Made by a program: the position numbers and the translations under genes
Assembly (NCBI RefSeq): GCF_028288205.1
Contig: NZ_JAQBOD010000016.1
Span: 42,195 to 106,194, forward strand
Source: Mucilaginibacter sp.
GTDB taxonomy: Bacteria; Bacteroidota; Bacteroidia; Sphingobacteriales; Sphingobacteriaceae
Reading direction: 5' to 3'
DNA length: 64,000 nt
Shown: positions 43,390 to 52,694 of the stretch, piece by piece
Numbering within the stretch: position 1 is the first letter of the stretch
How the letters are laid out: each line of letters opens with the position of its first letter
Notes under the pieces: model-generated
Seen by the model: only the letters and a program-made list of their open reading frames with translations
The model's database searches: none
Told to the model about the DNA's origin: nothing

Positions 43390-43531
43390 AGATTAATACT
43401 TGTCTGTTAAATTTAGTCTTCAAAATTATTCCCCTGATCTTTAATAACTAATCTCCGATCTTTACCCTTATTTACAAATTTTAAAACTCACAAACAGTTG
43501 GTTGGTTAAAGTTTTAAAGCAAGTATGTAAT

Positions 43532-45268
43532 ATGGTAAAGAACGTAGCCGACCAACTGGTAGAAATGCTGGTTAACAATGGCATAAAAAGAATATACGCC
43601 GTAACCGGCGATAGTTTGAACGAGGTGAACGACGCGGTAAGGCGCGAAGGCAGTATACAATGGATACATGTACGCCACGAAGAAGCCGGAGCATTCGCAG
43701 CAAGTGCCGAGGCACAGCTATCGGGGTTTGCCTGTTGCGCTGGCAGCAGTGGCCCCGGTCACGTACATTTAATTAATGGATTGTATGATGCCCATAAAGC
43801 CGGGGCGCCGGTAATTGCCATCGCATCAACCGTTATGAGTATGGAATTTGGTACAGACTATTTTCAGGAAACCAATACCATCAAGCTTTTTGACGATTGC
43901 AGCCATTATAACCAGATAGCGACAACGCCGGCTCAATTTCCGCGTATGCTGCAGGCAGGCATACAGTACGCCTTGAATAAAAAAGGGGTATCAGTAATAG
44001 GCCTGCCCGGCGACCTCACCAAAATGGATGCAGAAGAAGGAGTGTCTTCTACACAAAATTATAATCCTGTTCCCGAGGTCAGACCTTCAGCCACTGATTT
44101 GAAACAATTGGCTCAATTAATAGATGAGCATAAAAATATAGTTGTTTTTTGCGGGATAGGTGCAGCGCATTCGCACGATGAGGTAGTAAATCTATCCAAT
44201 AAACTAAACGCACCGGTAGGCTATTCTTTCAAAGGTAAAATGAGTATCCAATATGACAACCCTAACGAGGTTGGCATGACTGGTTTGCTGGGCTTACCAT
44301 CGGCATTTCATAGCATGCATGAATGCGACCTGCTGATCTTACTGGGTACCGATTTCCCTTATGCCCAGTTTATGCCACTAAAGTGCAAAATTGTACAGGT
44401 GGATATTAAATCCGAGCGTTTAGGCCGCCGTGCTAAAGTGGATATAGGTTTATGTGGTAATATAAAAGATACATTAACAGCTTTGTTGCCATTGGTCGCT
44501 CAAAAAAAGGATGATAGCTTTTTAAAAGAGCAATTGGAGTTTTATGCCGAGGTGAAAAAACAGATGCAAGGCTACGTGGATGATGGCGGGGAAACCGATA
44601 ATATTCATCCCGAAAAGGTTGCCAGTATATTGGATGAGATAGCCGCTGATGACGCCATATTTACGGTTGACACTGGCATGTCGTGCGTATGGGGAGCGCG
44701 ATATATTAACGCCACCGGCAAACGCGAGCTGTTAGGTTCTTTTAATCATGGTTCTATGGCTAATGCTATGCCTATGGCTATTGGCGCGGCATTATCCTGC
44801 CCCAACAGGCAGGTAATAGCTATGTGTGGCGATGGGGGCTTATCTATGCTTTTAGGCGATTTGGCTACTATAGTTCAATATAAATTACCGGTTAAGATCA
44901 TCTTATTTAATAACCGGTCATTAGGTATGGTAAAGCTTGAAATGGAAGTTGCCGGCCTGCCCGACTGGCAAACCGATATGGTTAACCCTGATTTTGCTTT
45001 AGTGGCACAAGCTATGGGCATAAAAGGAATTACAGTGACTGAGCCCGATAATGTTAAACAAGCATTGCAGGAAACCTTGCAACATAAAGGTCCTGTATTG
45101 ATAAATATCATGACCGATCCCAACGCCTTAGCCATGCCGCCAAAAATTGAGTTTGAACAGGTAAAAGGCATGGCATTATCCATGACCAAACTGGTATTAA
45201 ACGGCAGAATGGACGAAGTGCTGGATACCGTTAAATCAAATTATAAGCATTTGAAGGAAGTGTTATAG
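43532..45268 (+). CDS. poxB: thiamine-pyrophosphate-dependent pyruvate dehydrogenase (quinone), PoxB-like
   Basis: A 578-residue enzyme oxidatively decarboxylating pyruvate to acetate and CO2 with quinone. The TPP-binding Glu region is 'HVRHEEAGAFAASAEAQLSG', the FAD middle domain contains 'VVFCGIGAAHSHDEV', and the TPP/Mg motif is 'AMCGDGGLSMLLGD...NNRSLGMVKLE'. Length and order match E. coli PoxB. Start at 43532 is preferred to an upstream in-frame GTG-like start because MVKNVADQLVEML is the family N-terminus. The upstream spacer has attag-type word repeats. Confidence 0.9.
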   Translation: MVKNVADQLVEMLVNNGIKRIYAVTGDSLNEVNDAVRREGSIQWIHVRHEEAGAFAASAEAQLSGFACCAGSSGPGHVHLINGLYDAHKAGAPVIAIASTVMSMEFGTDYFQETNTIKLFDDCSHYNQIATTPAQFPRMLQAGIQYALNKKGVSVIGLPGDLTKMDAEEGVSSTQNYNPVPEVRPSATDLKQLAQLIDEHKNIVVFCGIGAAHSHDEVVNLSNKLNAPVGYSFKGKMSIQYDNPNEVGMTGLLGLPSAFHSMHECDLLILLGTDFPYAQFMPLKCKIVQVDIKSERLGRRAKVDIGLCGNIKDTLTALLPLVAQKKDDSFLKEQLEFYAEVKKQMQGYVDDGGETDNIHPEKVASILDEIAADDAIFTVDTGMSCVWGARYINATGKRELLGSFNHGSMANAMPMAIGAALSCPNRQVIAMCGDGGLSMLLGDLATIVQYKLPVKIILFNNRSLGMVKLEMEVAGLPDWQTDMVNPDFALVAQAMGIKGITVTEPDNVKQALQETLQHKGPVLINIMTDPNALAMPPKIEFEQVKGMALSMTKLVLNGRMDEVLDTVKSNYKHLKEVL

Positions 45269-45291
45269 CAGTTTTCACTACCTGCTGCAAA

Positions 45292-46284
45292 CTATAAATA
45301 TGGTTTCCACCAACCAGAATTATATGCTCCGGTAACTTCGGTTGGTTTACCCGGTTCGGGTACAAATAGTTCTATCTTTTTATCTACAGCATATTGTTGC
45401 AGTTTTTCAATAGGCTCAAACCAATCATGCAGAGCCAGATTAAAGGTGCCCCAATGTATCGGCATCATTAATTTGCCTTTTAAAGCCAGGTGCGCGTTTG
45501 ATGCATTATCCGGCCCCATGTGTATATCGGGCCAGTATTTGCCATAGGCGCCAATCTCTAATATGGTTAGGTCAAATGGGCCAAAAAGTTCTCCTATTTC
45601 TTTAAACCCCGGAAAGTATCCAGAATCGGCCCCAAAAAATATATTGTGCTTTTTGCCCTTTATTATAAATGACGACCACAAAGTTTCATTGCGTCTAAAT
45701 ATCCCCCTACCCGAAAAATGCCTTGCCGGTGCGGCGGTTATCACACAATCATGATTTATCATTACACTATCTCCCCAATCCAATTCGGTAATGTAATTTT
45801 TTACGATGCCAAATTTCTCCAAATGCTGCCCAACACCTAATGAGCAATAGAACGGTATAGTGGTCCCCGCAAAAAACTTGATGGTTTCTTTATCCAAATG
45901 GTCATAATGATCATGAGATACAATAATGGCATCTAGTGGGGGCAAATCACTCAAAGCTATAGGTGGCCCAAAAAAACGCTTTGGTCCCATCCATCGCACA
46001 AAAGATACCCGCTGGCTCCAAACCGGGTCGGTTAAAATGGTTCGCCCGTCAATTTCTATTAATAAGCTGGAGTGCCCCACCCAGGTTATTCTTAGTCCGC
46101 TTTTAGGTGGTGATTGGTAAATGGATGTATCGGTTTTAAATGGCCCTAATGTTTTTGCAGGTATAACTTCGGCTTTATTAGTAGCATAAGCCCATATAAT
46201 AGGGATCATCTTGTCAAAACCAGCTTCGTCTGTTGATATAGGGTTTAAATATTTTCCGTCTTTTTTTCTTGACTCTGATATCAT
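45292..46284 (-). CDS. MBL fold metallo-hydrolase (UlaG/NAPE-PLD-like)
   Basis: A 330-residue metallo-beta-lactamase-fold enzyme. The metal site is 'VSHDHYDHLDKET' (HxHxDH), with 'HFSGRG' and 'FFGADSGYFPG' providing later ligands. The N-terminal 'WVGHSSLLIEIDGRTILTDPVWS' is typical of the RomA/NAPE-PLD branch. It is probably cytoplasmic; substrate unknown (phospholipid-like in the eukaryotic relatives). Confidence 0.9.
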   Translation of the reverse strand: MISESRKKDGKYLNPISTDEAGFDKMIPIIWAYATNKAEVIPAKTLGPFKTDTSIYQSPPKSGLRITWVGHSSLLIEIDGRTILTDPVWSQRVSFVRWMGPKRFFGPPIALSDLPPLDAIIVSHDHYDHLDKETIKFFAGTTIPFYCSLGVGQHLEKFGIVKNYITELDWGDSVMINHDCVITAAPARHFSGRGIFRRNETLWSSFIIKGKKHNIFFGADSGYFPGFKEIGELFGPFDLTILEIGAYGKYWPDIHMGPDNASNAHLALKGKLMMPIHWGTFNLALHDWFEPIEKLQQYAVDKKIELFVPEPGKPTEVTGAYNSGWWKPYL

Positions 46285-46350
46285 ATTCGCATTACATAAA
46301 GTACCGGTATATAATTATACAACAAGGTATTAAAGGGGCGCTGTATTAAA

Positions 46351-47181
46351 TTATTTATTTAAAAATTTGATGGCCGCATTGCAAAATTTTTGCAAATCAG
46401 CAGGTAACGTATTTTTAGCATAGGGGTGTGTTCCCCCAAAGGTATGGTCGCCGCCTTTTATTAATAATAGTTCGGCATGGGGTTGTGCCGTATGTAGTTG
46501 TTTGGCATGGGTAGGAGATACAGTATTATCCGCGTCGCCATGTATAATTATCCATGGTTGTGTTATTTCAGCTGCTTTTTTTAAAATATCAAGCCTTTCC
46601 GGGTGTTTATCCAGATCGTACAACAAACCCGCCTTTAAAGGCATTTGTTGGTTGGTACGGCTGTTCAACATATACATTATACCCTGTAATTTCCATTGCT
46701 TTTCGGCTTCTTTGGGCCAAAGATTATGAAAGCTTGAAGTAGAACCCATGGTAACCAGTTTTTTTATCCGCTTATCCTCGGCAGTTTTAACTATGCTAAT
46801 GCCGCCCCCCATGCTATGGCCAATTAAATATACGCCATTTGCCCGCGGTATTGCCGAGCCATTAATGGCAAAATCAATAACCGTGTTCAGGTCATCCAAT
46901 TCAATAGAAAAAGTATTGTCGCTAAAAGCTATCAGGTCTGTAAAATCTATTGGATTATCAGGCGTAGTGCCGTTATGGCTAAAATTGAATTTTAAAAACC
47001 TGTACCCGTTTTGGGCAAAGTAATTGGCTACCAGGTTATGCGTACCCCAGTCTTTAAACCCTTTAAAACCATGTACGAAGATAACCAGCGGGGCGTCTTT
47101 AAAATTCTCATCATAGGTAAGGTCCATTAACATGCCCCTGCCTTTAGCGCCTGATAGTGTAAAAAATTCTTTTTTAATCAT
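46351..47181 (-). CDS. alpha/beta hydrolase
   Basis: About 276 residues from MIKKEFFTLSG. The nucleophile elbow GHSMGG is near residue 127, 'VIFVHGFKGFKDWG' is the oxyanion region, 'IIHGDADNTVSP' holds the acid and 'GGDHTFGG' the catalytic His. It lacks a signal peptide, so cytoplasmic; substrate unknown. 67 bp upstream of the MBL gene on the same strand, so they may be co-transcribed. Confidence 0.88.
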   Translation of the reverse strand: MIKKEFFTLSGAKGRGMLMDLTYDENFKDAPLVIFVHGFKGFKDWGTHNLVANYFAQNGYRFLKFNFSHNGTTPDNPIDFTDLIAFSDNTFSIELDDLNTVIDFAINGSAIPRANGVYLIGHSMGGGISIVKTAEDKRIKKLVTMGSTSSFHNLWPKEAEKQWKLQGIMYMLNSRTNQQMPLKAGLLYDLDKHPERLDILKKAAEITQPWIIIHGDADNTVSPTHAKQLHTAQPHAELLLIKGGDHTFGGTHPYAKNTLPADLQKFCNAAIKFLNK

Positions 47182-47306
47182 TATTAAATAAGCCAATTAT
47201 ACCACAATACGCAGCGTTAACCAAATTATAGATGCTTTTTACCTATGGTTGTTACAAAATTTTCATCCGGCTTAACATGCCACTATGCCCAAGCTATCAA
47301 TGCCGG

Positions 47307-47627
47307 CTAATGCAACCGAAACCATGCATTAAAGGGTAACAGTAAATGTACCAAATTTAACGGCGCATCTCTAACCATTTGTATATACACGGGTAAAAAC
47401 GCCATCAGCATTAAACATAGGCTAATGGCGGCAAACAGGCGCGTTGTTTTAAATATCAACCCTAAGCCAAACAATATTTCAAGAACTCCCTACAAGGAAT
47501 TTATAAATTGGGGATATGGAATATAATGCGGAATGATGCGGATGTATGACGCCGGATTGCGGAAATAGTTCACTCGGGCATATAAATAGCCGGTTGTGAG
47601 CATAAGCAAACTGTAGTTTTTTAGCAT
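47307..47627 (-). pseudogene. DoxX-like membrane protein gene with in-frame TAG
   Basis: From ATG at 47627 the frame reads MLKNYSLLMLTTGYLYARV...YPQFINSL, meets TAG at codon 46 (47492-47490), and continues in the same frame with 'GVLEILFGLGLIFKTTRLFA', 'AISLCLMLMAFLPVYIQMV' and ends WFRLH at 47309-47307. The second half is a clear DoxX-family pattern. A single C-to-A-type change (TCG to TAG, Ser) would restore a 106-residue protein. No other indel is needed, so the lesion is recent or a sequencing error. Confidence 0.75.
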
Positions 47628-47733
47628 TTTCGTAATTTTAACTGTGTTTTTGGCTATAAAACAGATATTTGAATAATTAAATGCCGTTTATTTATAAACA
47701 TTCTAAATTCAACGGTATGACAAAGTCTTGACA

Positions 47734-47761
47734 TTGCTTCTGGTTTAGGATGCTACTTTTG
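47734..47761 (+). promoter_or_regulatory. Bacteroidota promoter of hemA (TTG-N17-TACTTTTG)
   Basis: TACTTTTG at 47754-47761 fits TAnnTTTG. A TTG at 47734-47736 gives a 17-bp spacing (an alternative TTG at 47728-47730 gives 23). The predicted start point lies about 10-15 bp before the TTG start codon of hemA. Confidence 0.6.
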
Positions 47762-47782
47762 TTGGGTCAAATTTAAAATGCT

Positions 47783-49009
47783 TTGAAGTATTTAAAGGTA
47801 ATAGCTTTTACACATAAACAGATTGAGCTGAAGGAGCTGGGGAAGCTGGTAATCTGCCAGGAGAACCTTACAGATAAGCTCCATTATGTAAAAGCCGAGT
47901 TTGGTATATCCGAAATTTTTTACCTGGCTACCTGTAACCGGGTAGAATTTGTAATGATAACCCCCGAGGTTGTTGACAAAGCATTTGCCAATAAGTTTAT
48001 TAAAGCATTAAACATCGACCTATGCGCCGAGCATATGGGTACTTTTGTTGACGCGGCTTCTATCTACCAGGATCAGGAAGCGCTTAACCATTTGCTGCGT
48101 ATGTCGTGCTCGCTGGAGAGCCTGATAGTTGGCGAAAAAGAAATTTTGGCCCAGCTGCGAAAAGCTTATGAAGATGGCCGCGAGGCGGGCCTTACCGGCG
48201 ACTGCCTGCGAATGTTCATGACTTGTGTGGTTAAAACAGCCAAAGAAGTTTACACACATACCAACATCGCTAAAAATCCAATTTCGGTAGTGTCATTAGC
48301 TTACCGCAAGCTTAAAGATCTTAAGCTATGTACAAACGCGCGTATCCTTATCATCGGCGCGGGCGAAACCAATCAAACCATTTCCAAGTATCTTCAAAAA
48401 CATAAATTCTCCAACTTCGCGGTATTTAACCGTACCCTGTCAAAGGCCCAAAAGCTGGCTGTTGATTTGAATGGAGAAGCGTTTACACTGGACGGTTTAA
48501 AAACTTACAATAAGGGCTTTGATGTTATTATTACCTCTACATCAGCAACAGAACCTATTATTACGCCCGAAATATACGCAAGCTTACTAAACGGCGAAAC
48601 CGGCAAAAAAACTATTGTCGATCTGGCCATACCTAATGATACCGCGCCCGAAGTATTGGAGCAGTTCCCGGTTAATTTTATCGAGGTGTGTTCTTTAAAC
48701 GAAGTTGCCAAACGCAATTTACAGGAGCGTTATCAGGAGCTTACCCATGCCGAAGCCATTATAGAGCAAAACATGGCCGAATTTATACTGATGCTTAAAC
48801 AGCGCCGCATAGAATTGGCCATGCGCCAGGTGCCCGAAAAGATAAAAGAGATACGCAACACCGCCATCAACAGTGTATTTGCCGACGAACTGCAAGGCAT
48901 GGACCAGCAATCGCGCGAGGTGTTAGAACGCGTTATCAACTACATGGAGAAAAAATACATTAGTGTACCCATGGTAATGGCTAAAGATATTTTGATCAAT
49001 AACCACTAA
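47783..49009 (+). CDS. hemA: glutamyl-tRNA reductase
   Basis: A 408-residue NADPH-dependent enzyme reducing glutamyl-tRNA(Glu) to glutamate-1-semialdehyde, the first committed step of the C5 tetrapyrrole pathway. Catalytic Cys51 sits in 'LATCNRVEF'; 'GLSLESLIVGEKEILAQLR'-like sequence is present as SCSLESLIVGEKEILAQ; the Rossmann motif is 'ILIIGAGETNQ'. The start is TTG at 47783: the nearby ATG (47778) is followed by a stop after one codon, and KYLKVIAFTHKQI is the conserved N-terminus. First gene of the hem cluster, with a promoter just upstream. Confidence 0.95.
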   Translation: MKYLKVIAFTHKQIELKELGKLVICQENLTDKLHYVKAEFGISEIFYLATCNRVEFVMITPEVVDKAFANKFIKALNIDLCAEHMGTFVDAASIYQDQEALNHLLRMSCSLESLIVGEKEILAQLRKAYEDGREAGLTGDCLRMFMTCVVKTAKEVYTHTNIAKNPISVVSLAYRKLKDLKLCTNARILIIGAGETNQTISKYLQKHKFSNFAVFNRTLSKAQKLAVDLNGEAFTLDGLKTYNKGFDVIITSTSATEPIITPEIYASLLNGETGKKTIVDLAIPNDTAPEVLEQFPVNFIEVCSLNEVAKRNLQERYQELTHAEAIIEQNMAEFILMLKQRRIELAMRQVPEKIKEIRNTAINSVFADELQGMDQQSREVLERVINYMEKKYISVPMVMAKDILINNH

Positions 49010-49164
49010 TATTATCCCCAATTCTTCTTTATTAAGGTAGCTCACCCGCACGTCATTGCGAGCGGTAGCATGGCGATCTCTGCACGCCAGGCAGAAATTA
49101 ATATAATTTTTTTTGTCAATGTAATTCATTAACTTAGATACTATCTAAGGTCAATATAAAGCTA
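49010..49164. repeat. spacer with 'CGTCATTGCGAGC...GCGATCTC' word
   Basis: Near 49048-49082 the spacer contains 'cgtcattgcgagcggtagcatggcgatctctgcacg', a word family seen as dispersed repeats in many bacteria. A short palindrome CTTAGATAC-TATCTAAG follows near 49133-49149, close to the next gene's start, and could be regulatory. Confidence 0.45.
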
Positions 49165-49644
49165 ATGAAGTTCACCAGGCCAAATATTGTTGTAGCTAAT
49201 CCAATTCCGGAAGAAACAAGAATTTATTATTCCAAAGGCGACGCGCTGTTTAAGTTGGTTTTATTATTCATCGGATTTGGAATTGGTGTGTATCTTGTAA
49301 CACGAGGGCCAGATTATTATGCCGGTGGTTTAATGCTTTGTATACTCACCAGTATTTTTATTTATATAAAAGGCAGGAATTTTATTATTGATGAGCCTCG
49401 TATAATTATCAATAACAAAGGTATACAAACCGACACGGTGCCATTTTATCCCTGGCATGAAATAACAGAAGCTAAGGTAAAAGAAATAGGTTGGAGGAGA
49501 AGAGGCTCTCATTATCTCTCCTACCAGGTGCCTGAAAAACACTTAACTGTAAAAATTGACAATTTAAATATTTCCGCAGATGATTTGGGGACACTGGTAC
49601 ACTTTTACCAGGAGCGAAGCGAAAATCTTTCTTTTAGTTATTGA
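49165..49644 (+). CDS. small membrane protein of unknown function (PH-like C-terminal domain)
   Basis: A 159-residue protein with two hydrophobic helices (about 31-46 'LVLLFIGFGIGVYLV' and 54-68 'GGLMLCILTSIFIYI') followed by a beta-rich domain: 'PRIIINNKGIQTDTVPFYPWHEITEAKVKEIG' resembles bacterial PH-type domains (split: PRIIINNKGI, VPFYPWHEITEAKVKEI). It lies between hemA and hemC but has no visible link to heme synthesis. Confidence 0.65.
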   Translation: MKFTRPNIVVANPIPEETRIYYSKGDALFKLVLLFIGFGIGVYLVTRGPDYYAGGLMLCILTSIFIYIKGRNFIIDEPRIIINNKGIQTDTVPFYPWHEITEAKVKEIGWRRRGSHYLSYQVPEKHLTVKIDNLNISADDLGTLVHFYQERSENLSFSY

Positions 49645-50052
49645 CAAAGTGTTTCACATCAGGTGTTTCACGCTATATTTGAAAAAATCAGTAAAATAGT
49701 ATAAAATCCTTATTATAAGCTATTTATACTATTTTACCTAAAGCTTTTGTACTGTTTCAAAGTGTTTCACTCATTTTGTCAAATTATTAAATATCAATAA
49801 GTTAACCTAAAAGAGTGTTTCATGTGTTTCATTATTTTGTGAAACACTACATCACCTTTTTTAATGTAATAACAGTTGCTATCAGCGATTAAGGCCCGTC
49901 GTCTTGCTAATTTCAATCCTTTCTCCTTCTTTCACTCACTCATTTATTCACTAACTCACTCATTGAATAGTCACTCTATTTTCATATCATCAATAAAATA
50001 GACAACCATCCGCATAAAAAATTAAATTTGCGGTTGCAAATAGAATAACCCC
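49645..50052. other. 408-bp spacer with GTGTTTCAC cluster and a large perfect hairpin
   Basis: No gene. GTGTTTCAC occurs at 49649-49657, 49663-49671 and 49762-49770, with GTGTTTCA also at 49815 and 49824, and an inverted GTGAAACAC at 49839-49847. Between them, GTAAAATAGTATAAA (49691-49705) and its exact complement (49723-49737) form a 15-bp stem. Near 49920-49980 are 'actcactcatttattcact' words. The hemC promoter lies at the right end. Confidence 0.6.
50023..50030 (+). promoter_or_regulatory. -7 box TAAATTTG ahead of hemC
   Basis: TAAATTTG matches TAnnTTTG 23 bp before the TTG start codon of the hemC-hemD gene. It overlaps a small palindrome ATTTGC-GGTT-GCAAAT. No convincing -33 TTTG at the expected distance. 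Confidence 0.45.
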
Positions 50053-51648
50053 TTGGAAAGAACGTTAATTATAGGTACACGCGGAAGCGAACTGGCGCTA
50101 TGGCAGGCTAATTTTGTTAAAGACAGCCTGGCAAAAGTTAATATTACTGTCGAGCTAAAGATTATTAAAACACAAGGCGACCGCTTACTTAATTTAAGTT
50201 TTGATAAATTAGAAGGTAAAGGCTTTTTCACCAAAGAGCTGGAAGAAGAATTATTGGCAGGTACTATTGACATAGCGGTACACTCGCACAAGGACCTGCC
50301 TACCGAAAACCCTCCGGGACTCATCATCGCGGCAGTATCAGAGCGGGAGGACCCATCTGAGCTGCTGCTGATCTTGAAGGACTGCGTGGATGTTCACCAA
50401 AAGCTATCTGTAAAATTCGGCGCTATTGTAGGCACTTCATCCAACAGGCGCAAGGCACAATTACTGGCCTATCGCCCTGATCTGGAAATTGAAGACCTGC
50501 GCGGCAACGTACCTACCCGCATAGGCAAACTACGCGATGAAAATTACGACGCTATTATGCTGGCCAAAGCCGGCGTTAGCCGTTTAGGTATTGATCTGAG
50601 CGAGTTTCATGTAGAAGAACTAACCCCTAACGAAATTGTACCCGCACCTGCGCAAGGCGTGCTGGCCATACAGATACGCGAAAGCGATACCGAATTGTTT
50701 GAGGCCCTGCAGGTACTAAACCATCCCGATGTTGCCGAAGAACTGGCAGTTGAGCGTACGGTGCTAAAACTATTTGGTGGAGGCTGCCACTTACCACTGG
50801 GCTGTTATTGCCGCCGCGAGGATAACATGTTCCAGGTATTTACATCAAAAGCCGAGACCGGCGATGATTTTCCCGACCGTTTATTTTTAGAAGCCGATAA
50901 AACCGATGGCCTTGCCAAAAAAATTATTGCTGCTTTTGACCCCCAGCGCAAACTGCCAACGAGTGTATTTATATCGCGCGAGATATCTGAGCAAAGTTAT
51001 TTCCGCAAAGCATTAGAAAAACATAATATACAGATAGAAGGGCGATCATTAATACGCACAGTACCGGTTATTACCAAGTTAGATTCGTACATATTAAAAA
51101 ATATCGACTGGATATTTTTCTCAAGCAAAAACGCGGTTGAATACTTTTTCCAACTGGGGCCACATTTACCTAAGAATGTAAAGTTTGGAGTAATGGGGGG
51201 CGGATCAGAAGAAATGTTGCGTAAAAAAGGGCATTTTGCAGCTTTTACAGGTTTAGGCATTGATCCGGAAGATGTAGCCGCCGAATTTGCCAAAGTAGCC
51301 AACGGAACGCAAGTATTGTTTCCGGGAGCTGAAGAATCATTAAGAAGCATACAAAAAGGCCTGTCGGCCGACACAAAGGTTATAGATATTTCTGTTTACG
51401 AAACTGTGCTGGAAGACGAAGTAGAAAGATCGGGCGCGGAGGTGCTGGTATTTACCAGCCCGTCAAACGTGGATGCTTATTTCGCTGATAATTTAATGGA
51501 CCCATATCAAAAGGTAATTGCCATAGGCAAATCAACCGGTAAAAAGTTTGATGAGATGGGGGTAAAATATATATTGCCTTTCTCGCCCGATGAAGTTGGG
51601 CTGGCAGAGGCAGTGTTTGGGATAGCCCCACCCAACCCTCCCCGGTAG
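50053..51648 (+). CDS. hemC: hydroxymethylbilane synthase / uroporphyrinogen-III synthase fusion
   Basis: A 531-residue two-domain enzyme. Residues 1-~300 are porphobilinogen deaminase: 'IIGTRGSELALWQ', 'IAVHSHKDLPT', 'GTSSNRRKAQLL', and the cofactor Cys245 in 'FGGGCHLPLGCY'. Residues ~305-531 match HemD ('IFFSSKNAVEYFF', 'VFTSPSNVDAYF', 'IAIGKSTGKKFDEMGV'), which closes and inverts ring D. The fused form makes uroporphyrinogen III from porphobilinogen. The TTG at 50053 is the best start (ERTLIIGTRGS follows). The last codons (PPNPPR) are within the CCCTCCCCGG word repeat. Confidence 0.92.
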   Translation: MERTLIIGTRGSELALWQANFVKDSLAKVNITVELKIIKTQGDRLLNLSFDKLEGKGFFTKELEEELLAGTIDIAVHSHKDLPTENPPGLIIAAVSEREDPSELLLILKDCVDVHQKLSVKFGAIVGTSSNRRKAQLLAYRPDLEIEDLRGNVPTRIGKLRDENYDAIMLAKAGVSRLGIDLSEFHVEELTPNEIVPAPAQGVLAIQIRESDTELFEALQVLNHPDVAEELAVERTVLKLFGGGCHLPLGCYCRREDNMFQVFTSKAETGDDFPDRLFLEADKTDGLAKKIIAAFDPQRKLPTSVFISREISEQSYFRKALEKHNIQIEGRSLIRTVPVITKLDSYILKNIDWIFFSSKNAVEYFFQLGPHLPKNVKFGVMGGGSEEMLRKKGHFAAFTGLGIDPEDVAAEFAKVANGTQVLFPGAEESLRSIQKGLSADTKVIDISVYETVLEDEVERSGAEVLVFTSPSNVDAYFADNLMDPYQKVIAIGKSTGKKFDEMGVKYILPFSPDEVGLAEAVFGIAPPNPPR

Positions 51649-51720
51649 GGAGGGCTTTATTATGGAGGCTTAAAAAATTAAAATGAAAGTCTCCCCTACC
51701 GGGGGAGATTTAAGGGGGGC
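51625..51720. repeat. palindromic CCCTCCCCGGTAGGGAGGG repeat spacer
   Basis: 'ccaccctc..' words: CCCTCCCCGGTAGGGAGGGC (51635-51654) is itself palindromic, and the later CTCCCCTACCGGGGGAGATTT (51692-51712) is related. The repeat overlaps the end of the hemC-hemD frame and the region just before hemB, so part of it is translated. Confidence 0.65.
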
Positions 51721-51722
51721 TT

Positions 51723-52694
51723 ATGTTACAACGACCAAGAAGAAACCGTAAGAGTGAAGTTATCCGCCAGATGGTGCAGGAAACACATGTTAGCGCGGCT
51801 AATTTGATATTCCCCTTGTTTATTGTGGAGGGTAATAACCAAAAAACCGAGGTAGCGTCTATGCCGGGTATCTTTAGATATTCGATAGATAATTTGCTGC
51901 GCGAGGTGGAGAGTTGCATGAAACTTGGTTTAAATTCTTTTGACTTGTTCCCTAACATCAGCGAAGAACTGAAGGATAAATATGCAACCGAAAGTCACCG
52001 CGAAGAAAGCTTGTACCTGCGTGCTATACGCGAGGTTAAAAAGAACTTTCCTGAAGCTTGTGTAATCACTGATGTAGCGATGGATCCTTACAGCAGCGAT
52101 GGCCACGATGGCATTGTAGAGAACGGCGAAATACTAAACGATGAAACTTTAGAGGTTTTAGGTAAAATGGCATTGGCCCACGCACAAGTCGGAGCAGATA
52201 TTATTGCGCCAAGCGATATGATGGATGGCAGGGTAGGCTATATTCGCCGTGTTTTGGATGATGCGGGGTTTAAGCATGTTTCTATCATGTCGTACTCGGC
52301 TAAATATGCCAGCGCGTTTTATGGTCCGTTTAGGGATGCGTTGAATTCTGCGCCAAAGTTTGGTGATAAAAAAACCTACCAGATGAACCCGGCTAACCAG
52401 CGTGAAGCTTTAATAGAAGCACGTTTAGACGAAGTAGAAGGCGCCGACTTTTTAATGGTAAAACCTGCGTTAGCTTACCTTGACGTAATAAAATTAATAA
52501 AAGACGATACCGAATTACCCGTAGCAGCCTACAATGTAAGCGGCGAGTACGCCATGATAAAAGCCGCTATACAAAAAGGCTGGCTCAATGAACAGCGTGC
52601 CGTTACCGAGGTGCTAACCAGCATCAGAAGGGCTGGGGCGACAGCGATATTAACGTATCATGCTAAAGAGGTGTTGGAGAATAAATGGATTTAG
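51723..52694 (+). CDS. hemB: porphobilinogen synthase (delta-aminolevulinic acid dehydratase)
   Basis: A 323-residue enzyme condensing two 5-aminolevulinates to porphobilinogen. The Schiff-base lysines are in 'MSYSAKYASAFYGPF' and 'FLMVKPALAYLD'. The metal region reads 'DVAMDPYSSDGHDG', with Asp where zinc enzymes have Cys, so it belongs to the Mg/other-ion type. 'PLFIVEG' and 'FDLFPNI' are also conserved. Directly after hemC-hemD. Confidence 0.96.
   Translation: MLQRPRRNRKSEVIRQMVQETHVSAANLIFPLFIVEGNNQKTEVASMPGIFRYSIDNLLREVESCMKLGLNSFDLFPNISEELKDKYATESHREESLYLRAIREVKKNFPEACVITDVAMDPYSSDGHDGIVENGEILNDETLEVLGKMALAHAQVGADIIAPSDMMDGRVGYIRRVLDDAGFKHVSIMSYSAKYASAFYGPFRDALNSAPKFGDKKTYQMNPANQREALIEARLDEVEGADFLMVKPALAYLDVIKLIKDDTELPVAAYNVSGEYAMIKAAIQKGWLNEQRAVTEVLTSIRRAGATAILTYHAKEVLENKWI

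Noticed and set aside
47778..47786. ATG at 47778 as hemA start
   Set aside because: It is followed by CTT TGA, so it cannot start hemA; TTG at 47783 fits the family N-terminus.
49645..49860. CRISPR array made of GTGTTTCAC units
   Set aside because: Motifs are only 8-9 bp, spaced irregularly and partly inverted; no cas genes are present.
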